In this document: in pieces, positions 14,450 through 23,074 of the stretch
Layout: each line of letters starts with the position of its first letter
How positions within the stretch are numbered: the stretch's first letter is position 1
NCBI GenBank assembly: GCA_964455095.1
Contig: CAYVUV010000211.1
Span: forward strand, 1-23,430
Direction: 5' to 3'
DNA length: 23,430 nucleotides
Origin: CAYVUV01 sp964455095
Lineage (GTDB): Bacteria > Desulfobacterota > Binatia > HRBIN30 > CADEER01
Position numbers and translations under genes: made by a program
The notes under the pieces: generated by a model
Told to the model about the DNA's origin: nothing
What the model saw: only the letters and a program-made list of their open reading frames with translations
Databases searched by the model: none

Positions 14450-15487
14450 ATGGCCAAACGCGCCGCGCGCCCGGCCGTGGGCATCGACTGGATCATCACC
14501 TGGCCGCTCATGCTGGTCTTTGCGGCCATGGTGTTCCTGACCACGGAGGAAATCCGCACGCCCGTCCACGACGTGCCCGAGCCGCTGTGGGGGCCGGATT
14601 GGGACGCGCGTCTGCCCGATCGCATCAGCGCCGTGACCACGGCCCTGCAGCAGTCGGCCCTGCCACTGCAGGCGCCGGTCGAGGAGCGCAAGGGCTCGGG
14701 CTCGCTGCGCTGGACGCACCGCCGCTATGAAGCGGGGATGCCCGAGAGCGAGCGGGAGAAGGTCGAAGCCGCCCTGGCCCTCTTGCGCGTGGTCGATCCC
14801 GGCGTGACGGCAACGGCGGCGCCGGTTGCCGACGGCCTCGAGGTCCAGGTCGGGCTCGATGGCCTGCTCATCAACACCGTCCACGTGCGCTGGGAGACCA
14901 AGCCGACGCGGCCGCGCCTTGCCCTCGTCATCGGGGGGCTTGGCGACGACCTGCGGCTGGCCCGCACCTGCGTCGGCCTCGACGGCCCGGTGGCGCTCGG
15001 TGTGCGCCCGTTCCGGCCGTTCTCGAAAGAAGTGGCGGAGCTCGGGCATTTGTTCAAGCGCGAGATCGTGCTGCATCTCGACGGCAGCGCGGAGGCGGGT
15101 GGGGTGCCGGCCGACGCGACCGCGGCGCAGGCGCTCGACGCCGCGCTGGCCTCGGTGCCGCATGCGATCGGTGTCGCGGGCAGTATGGGCGAGTCGGCCG
15201 AGCGGCAGCGCGAGGTCCAGGAAGAAATCCAGCGCCGCGGCCTGTTGCTCATCGGCGGCGCACCGGTGGTGGGGATCGATCAGGACACCGCCGGCAAGAC
15301 CCTCGGCGAGCAGCTCGGGGATCTGGTCGCTACGTCGCGCAACCCGGCGGGGGCGATCGGGATGGGCGGTGCGAACGAGGCCACGCTCGCCGCGCTGCAG
15401 GCGGCGTTGAGCGAGTGGCGCGCGGCGGACGTCGAGGTGGTGTCGGTCTCGGCGCTCGTCTCGCCGGTCGCCTTGTCGGCGCGCTGA
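14450..15487 (+). CDS. Divergent polysaccharide deacetylase family protein, active-site motifs degenerate
   Basis: The 345-residue protein has an N-terminal membrane anchor (about 13-31), a linker/helical region (40-150) and a divergent polysaccharide deacetylase (DUF610-type) domain (about 155-340). The fold signature is there: RLALVIGGLG, VALGVRPF, EIVLHLDGS and IGVAGSMGESAE line up with the family's I-DDLG, TLAVLP, LHLPMEP and NNHMGS. However, the paired Asp becomes Gly-Gly (162-163), LHLPM becomes LHLDG (208-212) and the Asn-Asn-His of NNHMGS is replaced (242-246). The expected metal and catalytic residues are therefore missing, suggesting a non-catalytic carbohydrate-binding or scaffold role. 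It is probably co-transcribed with the S41 protease. The ribosome site before ATG 14450 is weak. Confidence 0.78.
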   Translation: MAKRAARPAVGIDWIITWPLMLVFAAMVFLTTEEIRTPVHDVPEPLWGPDWDARLPDRISAVTTALQQSALPLQAPVEERKGSGSLRWTHRRYEAGMPESEREKVEAALALLRVVDPGVTATAAPVADGLEVQVGLDGLLINTVHVRWETKPTRPRLALVIGGLGDDLRLARTCVGLDGPVALGVRPFRPFSKEVAELGHLFKREIVLHLDGSAEAGGVPADATAAQALDAALASVPHAIGVAGSMGESAERQREVQEEIQRRGLLLIGGAPVVGIDQDTAGKTLGEQLGDLVATSRNPAGAIGMGGANEATLAALQAALSEWRAADVEVVSVSALVSPVALSAR

Positions 15488-15510
15488 CACGTCTGTTAGA
15501 GTTTGCCGCG

Positions 15511-16728
15511 ATGCAAGGCGCGCTCCCGACCGCGGGCGATCTCCGTGTGGAGGGCGTCAGCGACCTGACCCGGCGCCTGCGCGGCGTGCTCGAGGCCGAC
15601 TTCGCGACGGTGTGGGTGGCGGGTGAGATCTCCAACTTTCACCACGCGACGTCGGGGCACTTCTACTTCAGCCTCAAGGACGCGCGCAGCCAGATCGCGG
15701 CGGTGATGTTCCGCTCGTCGAATCAGCGCTTGCCGTTTCGGCCCGAGGACGGCCTGGAGGTGATCGTGCGCGGGCGCGTCAGCCTCTACGACGCGCGCGG
15801 CGCCCTGCAGCTCTATGTCGACGCGATGGCGCCGCGCGGCCTCGGCGTCTTGCAGCTGGCGCTGGAGCAGCTCAAGCAGCGCCTGGCGGCGGAGGGCTTG
15901 TTCGACTCGGCGCGCAAGCGGCCGCTGCCCTTCTGGCCGCGCGCCGTCGGCGTGGTCACGGCCATCACCGGCGCGGCAATCCACGACATCGTCACCACCG
16001 CGCGGCGGCGCATGCCGTCGGCGCGCATCGTCATCCGGCCGGTGCGCGTGCAGGGCGCGCAAGCGGGGGCCGACATCGCCGCCGCGCTGGCCGATCTGCA
16101 GACGGTGCCGGAGGTCGACGTCGTCATCGTCGGGCGCGGCGGGGGCTCGGCCGAGGACCTGTGGGCGTTCAACGAGGAACGCGTCGCGCGCGCCATTGCC
16201 GCGGCGCGCGTGCCGGTGGTGTCGGCGGTCGGCCACGAGATCGACGTCACCCTGGCCGATCTGGTCGCCGACCACCGTGCCGCCACGCCGACGGCCGCGG
16301 CGGTGCTGGTCATGCCCGATGTCGCCGAGCTGTTGGGCCGGGTGCAACGGGCGCGCGCGGCGCTGGAGGTCGGCATGCGCCGCCAGATCGAGCGGCGCCG
16401 CGTGCAATTGCGCGCGCTGTCGCGCCATGTGCGCGACCCGCGCCAACAGTTGCGCATGCAGCGGCTGCGCATCGACGAGCTGGCCGAGCGCGCCCGGCGC
16501 GCCGTCGACGCCGTGCTGCGCAGCGCGCGCCAGGAACACCGCGCTTGCGCCGAGCAATTGCAGGCCTTGAGCCCGCTGGCGGTGCTGCAGCGCGGCTACG
16601 CCATCGCCCAGCCGGTCGGTGACGATGCGGTGGTGCGCTCCGCCCGGCAGCTGCAGCCGGCGGACCGCTTGCGCGTGACCTTCGCCGAGGGCTGGGCGCT
16701 GGTGACGGTGGAGGACGTGCGCGACTGA
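15511..16728 (+). CDS. xseA: XseA, exodeoxyribonuclease VII large subunit
   Basis: This is the catalytic subunit of exonuclease VII, which degrades single-stranded DNA from both ends. The 405-residue protein has an N-terminal OB-fold (about 10-105, with VWVAGEISNFHHATSGHFYFSLKD), a catalytic core with WPRAVGVVTAITGAAIHDI, VIVGRGGGSAEDLWAFNEE and SAVGHEIDVTLADLVADHRAATPTAAA, then a long coiled-coil region (about 275-350) and the C-terminal segment PLAVLQRGYAI. The coil is shorter than in E. coli XseA (456 residues), where it binds XseB. ATG 15511 lies 24 bases after the previous stop, with no clear ribosome site. xseB follows after 17 bases. Confidence 0.96.
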   Translation: MQGALPTAGDLRVEGVSDLTRRLRGVLEADFATVWVAGEISNFHHATSGHFYFSLKDARSQIAAVMFRSSNQRLPFRPEDGLEVIVRGRVSLYDARGALQLYVDAMAPRGLGVLQLALEQLKQRLAAEGLFDSARKRPLPFWPRAVGVVTAITGAAIHDIVTTARRRMPSARIVIRPVRVQGAQAGADIAAALADLQTVPEVDVVIVGRGGGSAEDLWAFNEERVARAIAAARVPVVSAVGHEIDVTLADLVADHRAATPTAAAVLVMPDVAELLGRVQRARAALEVGMRRQIERRRVQLRALSRHVRDPRQQLRMQRLRIDELAERARRAVDAVLRSARQEHRACAEQLQALSPLAVLQRGYAIAQPVGDDAVVRSARQLQPADRLRVTFAEGWALVTVEDVRD

Positions 16729-16745
16729 CGCGCGCGGGGTCGGGT

Positions 16746-16994
16746 ATGGCAGACGAGAAAGACGCCAAGGCACAGCCGTTCCAGGACGGCCTGGCCGCGC
16801 TGGAGTCCCTCGTCGCCCGACTCGAGTCGGGCGACCTGCCGCTCGAAGAGGCGCTGCGCGCCTTCGAAGAGGGGGTGGGTCTGGTGCGGGTGCTCAATCA
16901 GAAGTTGACCGAGGCCGAGCACCGCATCGAGGTGCTGTCGCGCGGCGACGACGGGGTTCTGCGCCGGCGCGAGGAGCCGGACGACGAGTCGTGA
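16746..16994 (+). CDS. xseB: XseB, exodeoxyribonuclease VII small subunit
   Basis: The 82-residue helical subunit binds in several copies to the XseA coiled coil. It shows the family pattern FQDGLAALESLVARLESGDLPLEEALRAFEEGVGLVR followed by a second helix (LNQKLTEAEHRIEVL) and an acidic tail. The ATG at 16746 fits the family's N-terminus. The stop overlaps the ispA GTG start by four bases, a very common arrangement. Confidence 0.96.
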   Translation: MADEKDAKAQPFQDGLAALESLVARLESGDLPLEEALRAFEEGVGLVRVLNQKLTEAEHRIEVLSRGDDGVLRRREEPDDES

Positions 16995-17893
16995 GCCTGG
17001 CCCGCTATCTGACGCGGCGGCAGCGCCTCATCGAACGCGCCCTCGACCGCTACATTCCCGCCCCGACCAAGCCGCCCCCCCGTCTGATCGAGGCGGTGCG
17101 CTACAGCCTGCTCAGCGGCGGCAAACGGCTGCGGCCGATCCTGATGCTGGCGGCGGCCGAGGCGGTGGGCGGCGAGATCGAGCCGCTGCTGCCCTTCGCC
17201 TGCGCCGTGGAGATGATCCACACCTATTCGCTGATTCACGACGACTTGCCGGCGATGGACGACGATCGCTTGCGGCGCGGCCAACCGACCAGCCACGTCG
17301 TGTTCGGCGAGGGGCTGGCCATCCTGGCCGGCGACGCGCTGTTGACCGAGGCCTTTCGCGTCATGGCCGAGTGCGCCGCGGCACAGGCCAACCCGCGGCG
17401 CGGGCTGCGCGCCATCGCGGAGATTGCCGAAGCGGCCGGCCTGCGCGGCATGGTGGCCGGTCAGGTCGCCGACCTCGAGGCCGAGGGCAGCGTCCCCGAC
17501 CTGCCGACGGTGGAGTTCATCCACGTGCGCAAAACCGGAGCGCTGATCCTGGCGTCGATCCGCACCGGCGCCATGCTGGCCGGGGCGCGAGCGGGGCAGC
17601 TGCGCCGCCTGTCGCGTTACGGGGAGTTTCTCGGCGTCGCCTTTCAGGTCGCCGACGACATCCTCGACGCCGAGGGACCGCCGCGCCTCACCGGCAAGGT
17701 GCAGGGGCGCGACCGGGCCCGGCGCAAGGTGACGTTCCCCGCCGTGCTGGGACTGCCGGCGGCGAAGGAGCGCGCGCGCGGTTTGCTCGAACGGGCCGTC
17801 GCCGAGCTGGCGCCGTTCGGGAAATCGGCCGCCCCTCTGCGGCAGATCGCCCGCTTCGTCGGCGGGCGCGCCTGCGACGTGTCGCGGCGGTGA
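16991..17893 (+). CDS. ispA: Short-chain polyprenyl diphosphate synthase (IspA-type farnesyl/geranylgeranyl diphosphate synthase)
   Basis: The 300-residue enzyme condenses isopentenyl diphosphate with allylic diphosphates. The first Asp-rich motif is DDLPAMDDD (84-92) and the second is DDILD (222-226). Upstream are GGKRLRPIL and HTYSLIHDD, and the latter matches E. coli IspA, pointing to a C15-C20 product. The usual GKSTYPALLG near the C-terminus is altered to RRKVTFPAVLG. GTG 16991 overlaps the xseB stop, and the stop overlaps the tlyA GTG. The exact chain length cannot be fixed from sequence reading alone. Confidence 0.93.
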   Translation: MSLARYLTRRQRLIERALDRYIPAPTKPPPRLIEAVRYSLLSGGKRLRPILMLAAAEAVGGEIEPLLPFACAVEMIHTYSLIHDDLPAMDDDRLRRGQPTSHVVFGEGLAILAGDALLTEAFRVMAECAAAQANPRRGLRAIAEIAEAAGLRGMVAGQVADLEAEGSVPDLPTVEFIHVRKTGALILASIRTGAMLAGARAGQLRRLSRYGEFLGVAFQVADDILDAEGPPRLTGKVQGRDRARRKVTFPAVLGLPAAKERARGLLERAVAELAPFGKSAAPLRQIARFVGGRACDVSRR

Positions 17894-18630
17894 CGCGCGC
17901 GCGGCTCGACAAGCTCCTGGTCGAGCGCGGGCTGGTGGCGACGCGCGAGCGGGCGCGGCGCCTGATCATGGCCGGCGTCGTGCGCGTGGCGGGGGAAGTG
18001 GTCGACAAGGCCGGCACGGCCGTGCCGAGCGACGCGGTACTCGCCGTCGAAGGCGGCGACATGCCGTTCGTCAGCCGCGGCGGCGTCAAGCTCGAGGAGG
18101 CGCTGCGCCGCTTTGCGCCGCGGGTGGAGGGAGCCGTGGTGCTGGACGTCGGCGCCTCGACCGGCGGGTTCACCGATTGCGTGCTGCAGCGCGGCGCCCG
18201 CAAGGTGTACGCGGTCGACGTCGGCTACGGGCAGTTCGCCTGGTCGCTGCGCAACGATCCGCGCGTCGAGCTGCGCGAGCGCACCAACGTCCGCTCGCTG
18301 CTGCCGGCCGACTGCCCGCAGACGCCGACGCTGGCGGTGATCGACGTCTCGTTCATCTCGCTGCGCATCGTGCTGCCGCCGGTGGCGGCCTGCGTCGCCC
18401 CGGGCGGCGAGCTCGTCGCCCTGGTCAAACCGCAGTTCGAGGTCGGCAAGGGTCAGGTCGGCAAGGGCGGCGTGGTGCGCGATGCCGATCAGCAGGCGCA
18501 GGCAGTGGCCGACGTGCGCGCCTGCGCCATTGCCCTCGGTCTGGAATGCGCCGGCGAGTGCGAATCGCCCATCCTCGGTCCGAAGGGAAACCGCGAGTTC
18601 TTCCTCTACCTCCGCAAACCGGAGGGTTAG
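17890..18630 (+). CDS. tlyA: TlyA family rRNA 2'-O-methyltransferase (S4 plus FtsJ-like domain)
   Basis: The 246-residue protein has an N-terminal S4 RNA-binding domain (about 3-62: RLDKLLVERGLVATRERARRLIMAG), a linker with FVSRGGVKLEEAL, and a Rossmann methyltransferase domain containing LDVGASTGGFTD, VYAVDVGYGQFAW, VIDVSFISLRIVLP, LVKPQFEVGKGQVGKGGVVRD and GNREFFLYL. TlyA methylates 16S and 23S rRNA cytidines in mycobacteria; some homologues are called hemolysins. GTG 17890 overlaps the ispA stop by four bases. In many bacteria dxs lies between ispA and tlyA, but it is absent here. Confidence 0.94.
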   Translation: MTRARLDKLLVERGLVATRERARRLIMAGVVRVAGEVVDKAGTAVPSDAVLAVEGGDMPFVSRGGVKLEEALRRFAPRVEGAVVLDVGASTGGFTDCVLQRGARKVYAVDVGYGQFAWSLRNDPRVELRERTNVRSLLPADCPQTPTLAVIDVSFISLRIVLPPVAACVAPGGELVALVKPQFEVGKGQVGKGGVVRDADQQAQAVADVRACAIALGLECAGECESPILGPKGNREFFLYLRKPEG

Positions 18631-18642
18631 TCAGGACGGGCG

Positions 18643-19113
18643 TCAGTTCGACGCTTGCGGGTCGGCGCGCGCGATCATGGTGCGCAGCCGCACGAGGTGG
18701 CCCTCCTCGGCGCGCGAGAGCTCCTCGAGGCGACTGGCGAGCTCCGCGTCGATCTCGTTGACGTGCGAGGCGGCCTCGAGCAGCTGGCTGCGCGCTTCGC
18801 GGTGGGCCTCGAGGTCTTGCACCAGACGCGCCCAGTGGTTCTCCGAAGCGGCCGCCGGGGCGATGGCAGCCGCCGGCACCGCGATCTGGCGCTCGGAGAG
18901 GGTCTTCGAGAAGCGCTCGGCCAGCGCGCCCTCGGCGGCGGCCAGGGCGCGCAGCTCGAGCTCGGCGGCTTCGGTCGGGGCTTGCGCGGCGTGGGCGGCC
19001 AGGCGGGCGGAGCGAACCAGGAAGCCCGAGTACAGGCGGGAGAGCTCGGCGGCGCGGCGCTGGTCGCCGGCGTCGCCGCGCGCCAGGTCGAGAAAGCGTT
19101 GGGCCCAGGTCAT
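18643..19113 (-). CDS. Hypothetical Ala/Glu-rich helical protein
   Basis: The 156-residue protein from ATG 19113 (a TTG at 19125 would add four residues) has no signal peptide or membrane segment. It is rich in Ala, Leu, Arg and Glu and should be nearly all helical, with possible coiled coil in ASELASRLEEL-like repeats near the C-terminus (HVNEIDAELASRLEELSRAEEGHLVRLRTMI). The spacing of Glu and His residues (for example EEGH) recalls four-helix ferritin-like bundles, but I cannot show a metal site. The gene converges on tlyA with a 12-base gap and diverges from rpoZ. Codon positions look coding (GC-rich third bases), so I take it as real, but function is unknown. Confidence 0.6.
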   Translation of the reverse strand: MTWAQRFLDLARGDAGDQRRAAELSRLYSGFLVRSARLAAHAAQAPTEAAELELRALAAAEGALAERFSKTLSERQIAVPAAAIAPAAASENHWARLVQDLEAHREARSQLLEAASHVNEIDAELASRLEELSRAEEGHLVRLRTMIARADPQASN

Positions 19114-19167
19114 ATGCGGCGGCAACGTACCAGCTCGCCGACCGGAGTCAAGGCGCGGGCACGGGGT

Positions 19168-19195
19168 TTGCGCTGCCGGGGTTTTTCGCTATGGT
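19168..19195 (+). promoter_or_regulatory. Promoter candidate for rpoZ
   Basis: TTGCGC (19168-19173) and TATGGT (19190-19195) are separated by 16 bases and preceded by a T-rich patch inside GC-rich DNA. They end 19 bases before the rpoZ ATG. The match is moderate but the position, in a divergent gap, is right. Confidence 0.4.
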
Positions 19196-19214
19196 GCTCG
19201 CGAGGGAGATACCA

Positions 19215-19406
19215 ATGGCGCGGATTACGGTTGAAGACTGTCTCGATCATGTGCCGAACCGCTTCGAGCTGGTGCTCGTCGGGGCCCGGCGGGCCAAGCA
19301 GCTGCTGAAGGGGGCCCGCCCGCTGGTCGAAAGCGAGAACAAAGAGGTGGTCACCGCCCTGCGCGAGATTGCCGCCGGTGAGGTCAACCTCGAGTACGTC
19401 GACTGA
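19215..19406 (+). CDS. rpoZ: RNA polymerase omega subunit
   Basis: The 63-residue protein starts MARITVEDCLDHVPNRFELVLVGARRAKQL, the classic omega N-terminus (first helix and the R-RA-QL segment that holds the beta-prime subunit). It continues ENKEVVTALREIAAGEV and ends shortly after, making it one of the shorter omegas. Ribosome site GGGAG (19204-19208) before ATG 19215 is good. Its usual partners gmk and spoT are not adjacent here. The rpoH-type sigma gene follows, so two RNA polymerase components are neighbours. Confidence 0.93.
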   Translation: MARITVEDCLDHVPNRFELVLVGARRAKQLLKGARPLVESENKEVVTALREIAAGEVNLEYVD

Positions 19407-19431
19407 GGCGCTTGGCCTCTAAACCCCCTGG

Positions 19432-19458
19432 GGAGCGCGCCGAACGGGCGCGTGCTCC
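19432..19458 (+). promoter_or_regulatory. Strong hairpin between rpoZ and rpoH
   Basis: GGAGC+GCGCC (19432-19441) can pair with GGCGC (19447-19451) and GCTCC (19454-19458): 10 bp with a 2-base bulge and a 5-base loop. No T-tract follows. It ends 22 bases before the ATG chosen for the sigma gene. It may be leader structure or a partial transcription barrier, or coding if the TTG at 19412 is the true start. Confidence 0.4.
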
Positions 19459-19480
19459 GAAGCGCCGTGCTCAGTCGAAG

Positions 19481-20503
<1,023 letters not shown>

Positions 20504-20517
20504 GCCGCGTTTCGGCT

Positions 20518-20553
20518 TCCCCCTTTGGCAAAGGGGGATCGAGGGGGATTTTC
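20518..20553 (+). repeat. REP/MITE-like palindromic repeat after rpoH
   Basis: CCCCCTTT (20519-20526) and AAAGGGGG (20530-20537) form a perfect 8-bp stem with a 3-base loop, extendable by one T-A pair. This is followed by the half-repeat GAGGGGGATTTT (20541-20552). The pattern closely resembles the common interspersed palindromes of many bacterial genomes whose chance translation gives SPF-KGG-RGIF. It could also serve as the rpoH terminator. Confidence 0.65.
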
Positions 20554-20579
20554 CGAGTGATCCGGACTCGCCGCGTTTC

Positions 20580-20608
20580 TTGCGGGTGCTGGGGCAGGGC
20601 TGTATATA
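20580..20608 (+). promoter_or_regulatory. Promoter candidate for the lyase gene cluster
   Basis: TTGCGG (20580-20585) and TATATA (20603-20608) have 17-base spacing; an overlapping TATAGT at 20605-20610 is an alternative -10. They stand in an intergenic gap, 57 bases before the ATG at 20666, and mark the likely start of the three-gene cluster. Confidence 0.5.
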
Positions 20609-20665
20609 GTCCCGGATCGCAATTCTCGACGGCGCAACCTGCTAGACAATCCGGAGACTGACAAA

Positions 20666-22315
20666 ATGGGGATGGTGCACGGGGGACGACTGGTCGCGCG
20701 CGCGCTCAAGGCGGAAGGCGTTTCGTTCGTCTTCACGCTCTGCGGCGGGCACGTGATGCCGATATACGACGGCTGCCTGGACGAGGGGATCGGCGTGATC
20801 GATACGCGCCACGAGCAGACCGCGGCGCATGCGGCCGACGGCTGGGCGCGTGTCACCGGCGAGCCGGGTGTCGCCGTCGTCACCGCTGGCCCGGGGCTGA
20901 CCGATGCCGTGACCGGCGTCGCCAGCGCGCACCGCGCCAACATTCCGATGCTCATCTTCGGCGGCCAGGGGCCGCGGCCGTTTGCCGACATGGGCTCGCT
21001 GCAGGACATGAACCACGTCGAGCTGATGCGGCCGATCACCAAATGGTCCGTGTCGGTCCCCGAGGGGCGGCGCCTGCCCGAATACGTCGCCTCGGCGTTT
21101 CGCATCGCCACCACCGGCGTGCCGGGCCCGGTGTACCTCGAGATGCCGATCGACCAGCTGTTCGACAGCTACGACGACGAGCGCGTCGTCTTCCAGACGC
21201 AGTACCGCACCACGGCGGGTATCGCCGGCGATCCGCAGTACATCGCGCGCGCCTTCGAGCTGCTCAAGTCGGCGCGCAATCCGGTCATGCTGGTCGGCTC
21301 ACAGCTGCGCTGGTCGCGCCGCCGCGAGGCCTACCCGCGCTTCGTCGAAGCCTTCGGCATGCCGGTGTACGTCAACGGCCTCGGCCGCGGCTCGCTGCCG
21401 CCGGACCACCCGTGCTTCTTCTCGCAGACGCGCAAGGACGCGCTGAAGCAGGCCGACGTGGTGATGATCTTCGGCACGCCGCTGGACTTCCGCCTCGGCT
21501 ACGGCCGCGACAGCCACTTCAATCCCGCCGCCAAGATCATTCAGATCGATCTCGACGGCGCCGAGGTCGGGCGCAACCGGCCGATCGAGATCGGCATCGT
21601 CGGCGATACCGGCATCGTCATGGAGCAGCTCGCGGACCTGGCGAAGGCGGACGGGTTCTCGGCCGCCATGGTCAAGCCGTGGCTCGACGAGATGCGCGCC
21701 AAGGAAAAGCAGAAGTGGGAGCGCATGCAGCCCGAGGCGAACTCGGACAGTGTGCCGATCAATCCGCTGCGGGCGTGCAAGGAGATCGCCGACTCGCTCG
21801 GTCCGGACGCCATCACCATCGGCGACGGCGGCGATTTCGTCGCCACCGCGGCGTCGATCCTGCGCATTCACCAGCAGGGGCACTGGCTCGATCCGGGCCC
21901 GCTCGGCACGCTCGGTGTGGGCCCGGGCTACGCCATGGCGGCCAAGCTGGCCAAGCCGAAGAGCCCCGTGGTGATCATCTACGGCGACGGCTCCTTCGGC
22001 CTGCACGGCCTGGAGTTCGAAGCCATGGTGCGCCAGAAGATCAACGTCGTCGGCGTCATCGGCAACGACGCGGCGTGGCAGCAGATCCGCCGCGGCCAGG
22101 TGCAGCTGTATGGCGAGGAGCGCGCGGTGGCGACCAAGCTCAGCTTCGTGCACTACGAGAAGGTGGTGGAGGCGCTCGGCGGACACGGCGAGTACGTCGA
22201 GCGTCCGGAGGAGATTCGCCCGGCGATGGAGCGGGCGCTGGGCGCGGGCAAGCCGGCGCTGGTGAACATCAAGATCGGCGCCAGCGAGTTCCGGAAGGAC
22301 GCCATCTCCATCTGA
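20666..22315 (+). CDS. Thiamine-diphosphate-dependent lyase, ILVBL/HACL2-like (acetolactate synthase superfamily)
   Basis: The 549-residue enzyme has the three-domain acetolactate synthase fold: pyrimidine-binding domain (about 5-170), central domain (about 190-330) and diphosphate-binding domain (about 365-530). The catalytic Glu50 lies in DTRHEQTAAHAADGWAR. The ThDP/Mg motif runs from GDGSF (440-444) to Asn467 in GNDAAW. Segments FTLCGGHVMPI, VVTAGPGLTDAVTGV and GNDAAWQQI resemble animal ILVBL, a 2-hydroxyacyl-CoA lyase, more than IlvB. No FAD requirement can be judged. No small regulatory subunit (ilvN) or ketol-acid reductoisomerase gene is near, arguing against branched-chain amino acid synthesis. 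Ribosome site GGAG (20653-20656) supports ATG 20666. Substrate is unproven; cleavage or ligation of 2-hydroxyacyl-CoA is the leading idea. Confidence 0.82.
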   Translation: MGMVHGGRLVARALKAEGVSFVFTLCGGHVMPIYDGCLDEGIGVIDTRHEQTAAHAADGWARVTGEPGVAVVTAGPGLTDAVTGVASAHRANIPMLIFGGQGPRPFADMGSLQDMNHVELMRPITKWSVSVPEGRRLPEYVASAFRIATTGVPGPVYLEMPIDQLFDSYDDERVVFQTQYRTTAGIAGDPQYIARAFELLKSARNPVMLVGSQLRWSRRREAYPRFVEAFGMPVYVNGLGRGSLPPDHPCFFSQTRKDALKQADVVMIFGTPLDFRLGYGRDSHFNPAAKIIQIDLDGAEVGRNRPIEIGIVGDTGIVMEQLADLAKADGFSAAMVKPWLDEMRAKEKQKWERMQPEANSDSVPINPLRACKEIADSLGPDAITIGDGGDFVATAASILRIHQQGHWLDPGPLGTLGVGPGYAMAAKLAKPKSPVVIIYGDGSFGLHGLEFEAMVRQKINVVGVIGNDAAWQQIRRGQVQLYGEERAVATKLSFVHYEKVVEALGGHGEYVERPEEIRPAMERALGAGKPALVNIKIGASEFRKDAISI

Positions 22316-22323
22316 GCGACCTC

Positions 22324-23058
22324 ATGGCGCGCGATACGACCGCGGCGCTGATCGTCATCGGCAACGAGATCCTTTCGGGGAAGGTGGTCGATACGAACTC
22401 GGCCTTTCTGGCCCAGCAGCTGCGCGCCCTGGGTGTCTCGCTGCGCCGCATCGTGGTCATCCCCGACGAGATCGACGTGATCGCCACCGCGGTGCGCGAA
22501 TGCCACGCCGCCTTCGACATCGTCTTCACCTCCGGCGGCGTCGGGCCGACGCACGACGACGTGACGGTGGCCGGCGTTGCCGCCGGGCTCGACCGCGCCG
22601 TGGTGCGGCATCCGTCGCTGGAACGCATGCTGCGCGACTTCTTCGGCGACCGCATCAACGAGGCGCGGCTGAAGATGGCCGAGGTCGTCGATGGCACCGA
22701 GCTGCTGATGGAAGGCAACGTCAGCTTTCCCACCACCCGCATCGAGAACATCTACGTGCTGCCGGGGATTCCCGAGATCTTTCGCGAGAAGGTGGGCGCC
22801 CTCGGCGCGCAGCTGAAGACCGATCCGTTTCACCTGCGCATCGTCTACGTGCGCGAGCCGGAGAGCTCGATCGCCGAATTGCTGAACCGCACGCTGGAGG
22901 AGTTCCCGGACCTGCAGCTCGGGTCGTACCCGAAGCTGAACGATCCCGAGTACCGCGTGCGTCTGACGTTGGAATCGAAGGATCGCGATTACGTCGAGCG
23001 GGCCCTCGCGGCCCTGCTCGCCATATTGCCGCCCAATGCAGTCGTGCGGACGGAGTGA
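22324..23058 (+). CDS. MoCF/CinA N-terminal domain protein (molybdopterin-binding family), stand-alone
   Basis: The 244-residue protein begins TAALIVIGNEILSGKVVDTNSAFLAQQLRALG and contains FTSGGVGPTHDDVTVAGVA, the signature of the MoaB/MogA/CinA-N fold. A second domain of about 75 residues (from about 170) carries YVREPESSIAELLNRTLEEFPDLQLGSYPKL. It lacks the CinA C-terminal PncC nicotinamide deamidase domain. The family includes CinA ADP-ribose pyrophosphatases and the N-terminal half of eukaryotic FAD synthase, so nucleotide or FAD hydrolysis is as plausible as molybdopterin binding. It starts eight bases after the lyase stop and is likely co-transcribed. Confidence 0.85.
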   Translation: MARDTTAALIVIGNEILSGKVVDTNSAFLAQQLRALGVSLRRIVVIPDEIDVIATAVRECHAAFDIVFTSGGVGPTHDDVTVAGVAAGLDRAVVRHPSLERMLRDFFGDRINEARLKMAEVVDGTELLMEGNVSFPTTRIENIYVLPGIPEIFREKVGALGAQLKTDPFHLRIVYVREPESSIAELLNRTLEEFPDLQLGSYPKLNDPEYRVRLTLESKDRDYVERALAALLAILPPNAVVRTE

Positions 23059-23074
23059 AGAGGAGGAGGTTGTC

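Noticed and set aside
20666..22315. Acetolactate synthase large subunit (ilvB) for branched-chain amino acids
   Set aside because: No ilvN or ilvC nearby, and the segments around Glu50 and Asn467 look more like ILVBL/HACL2; the broad superfamily call was kept instead.
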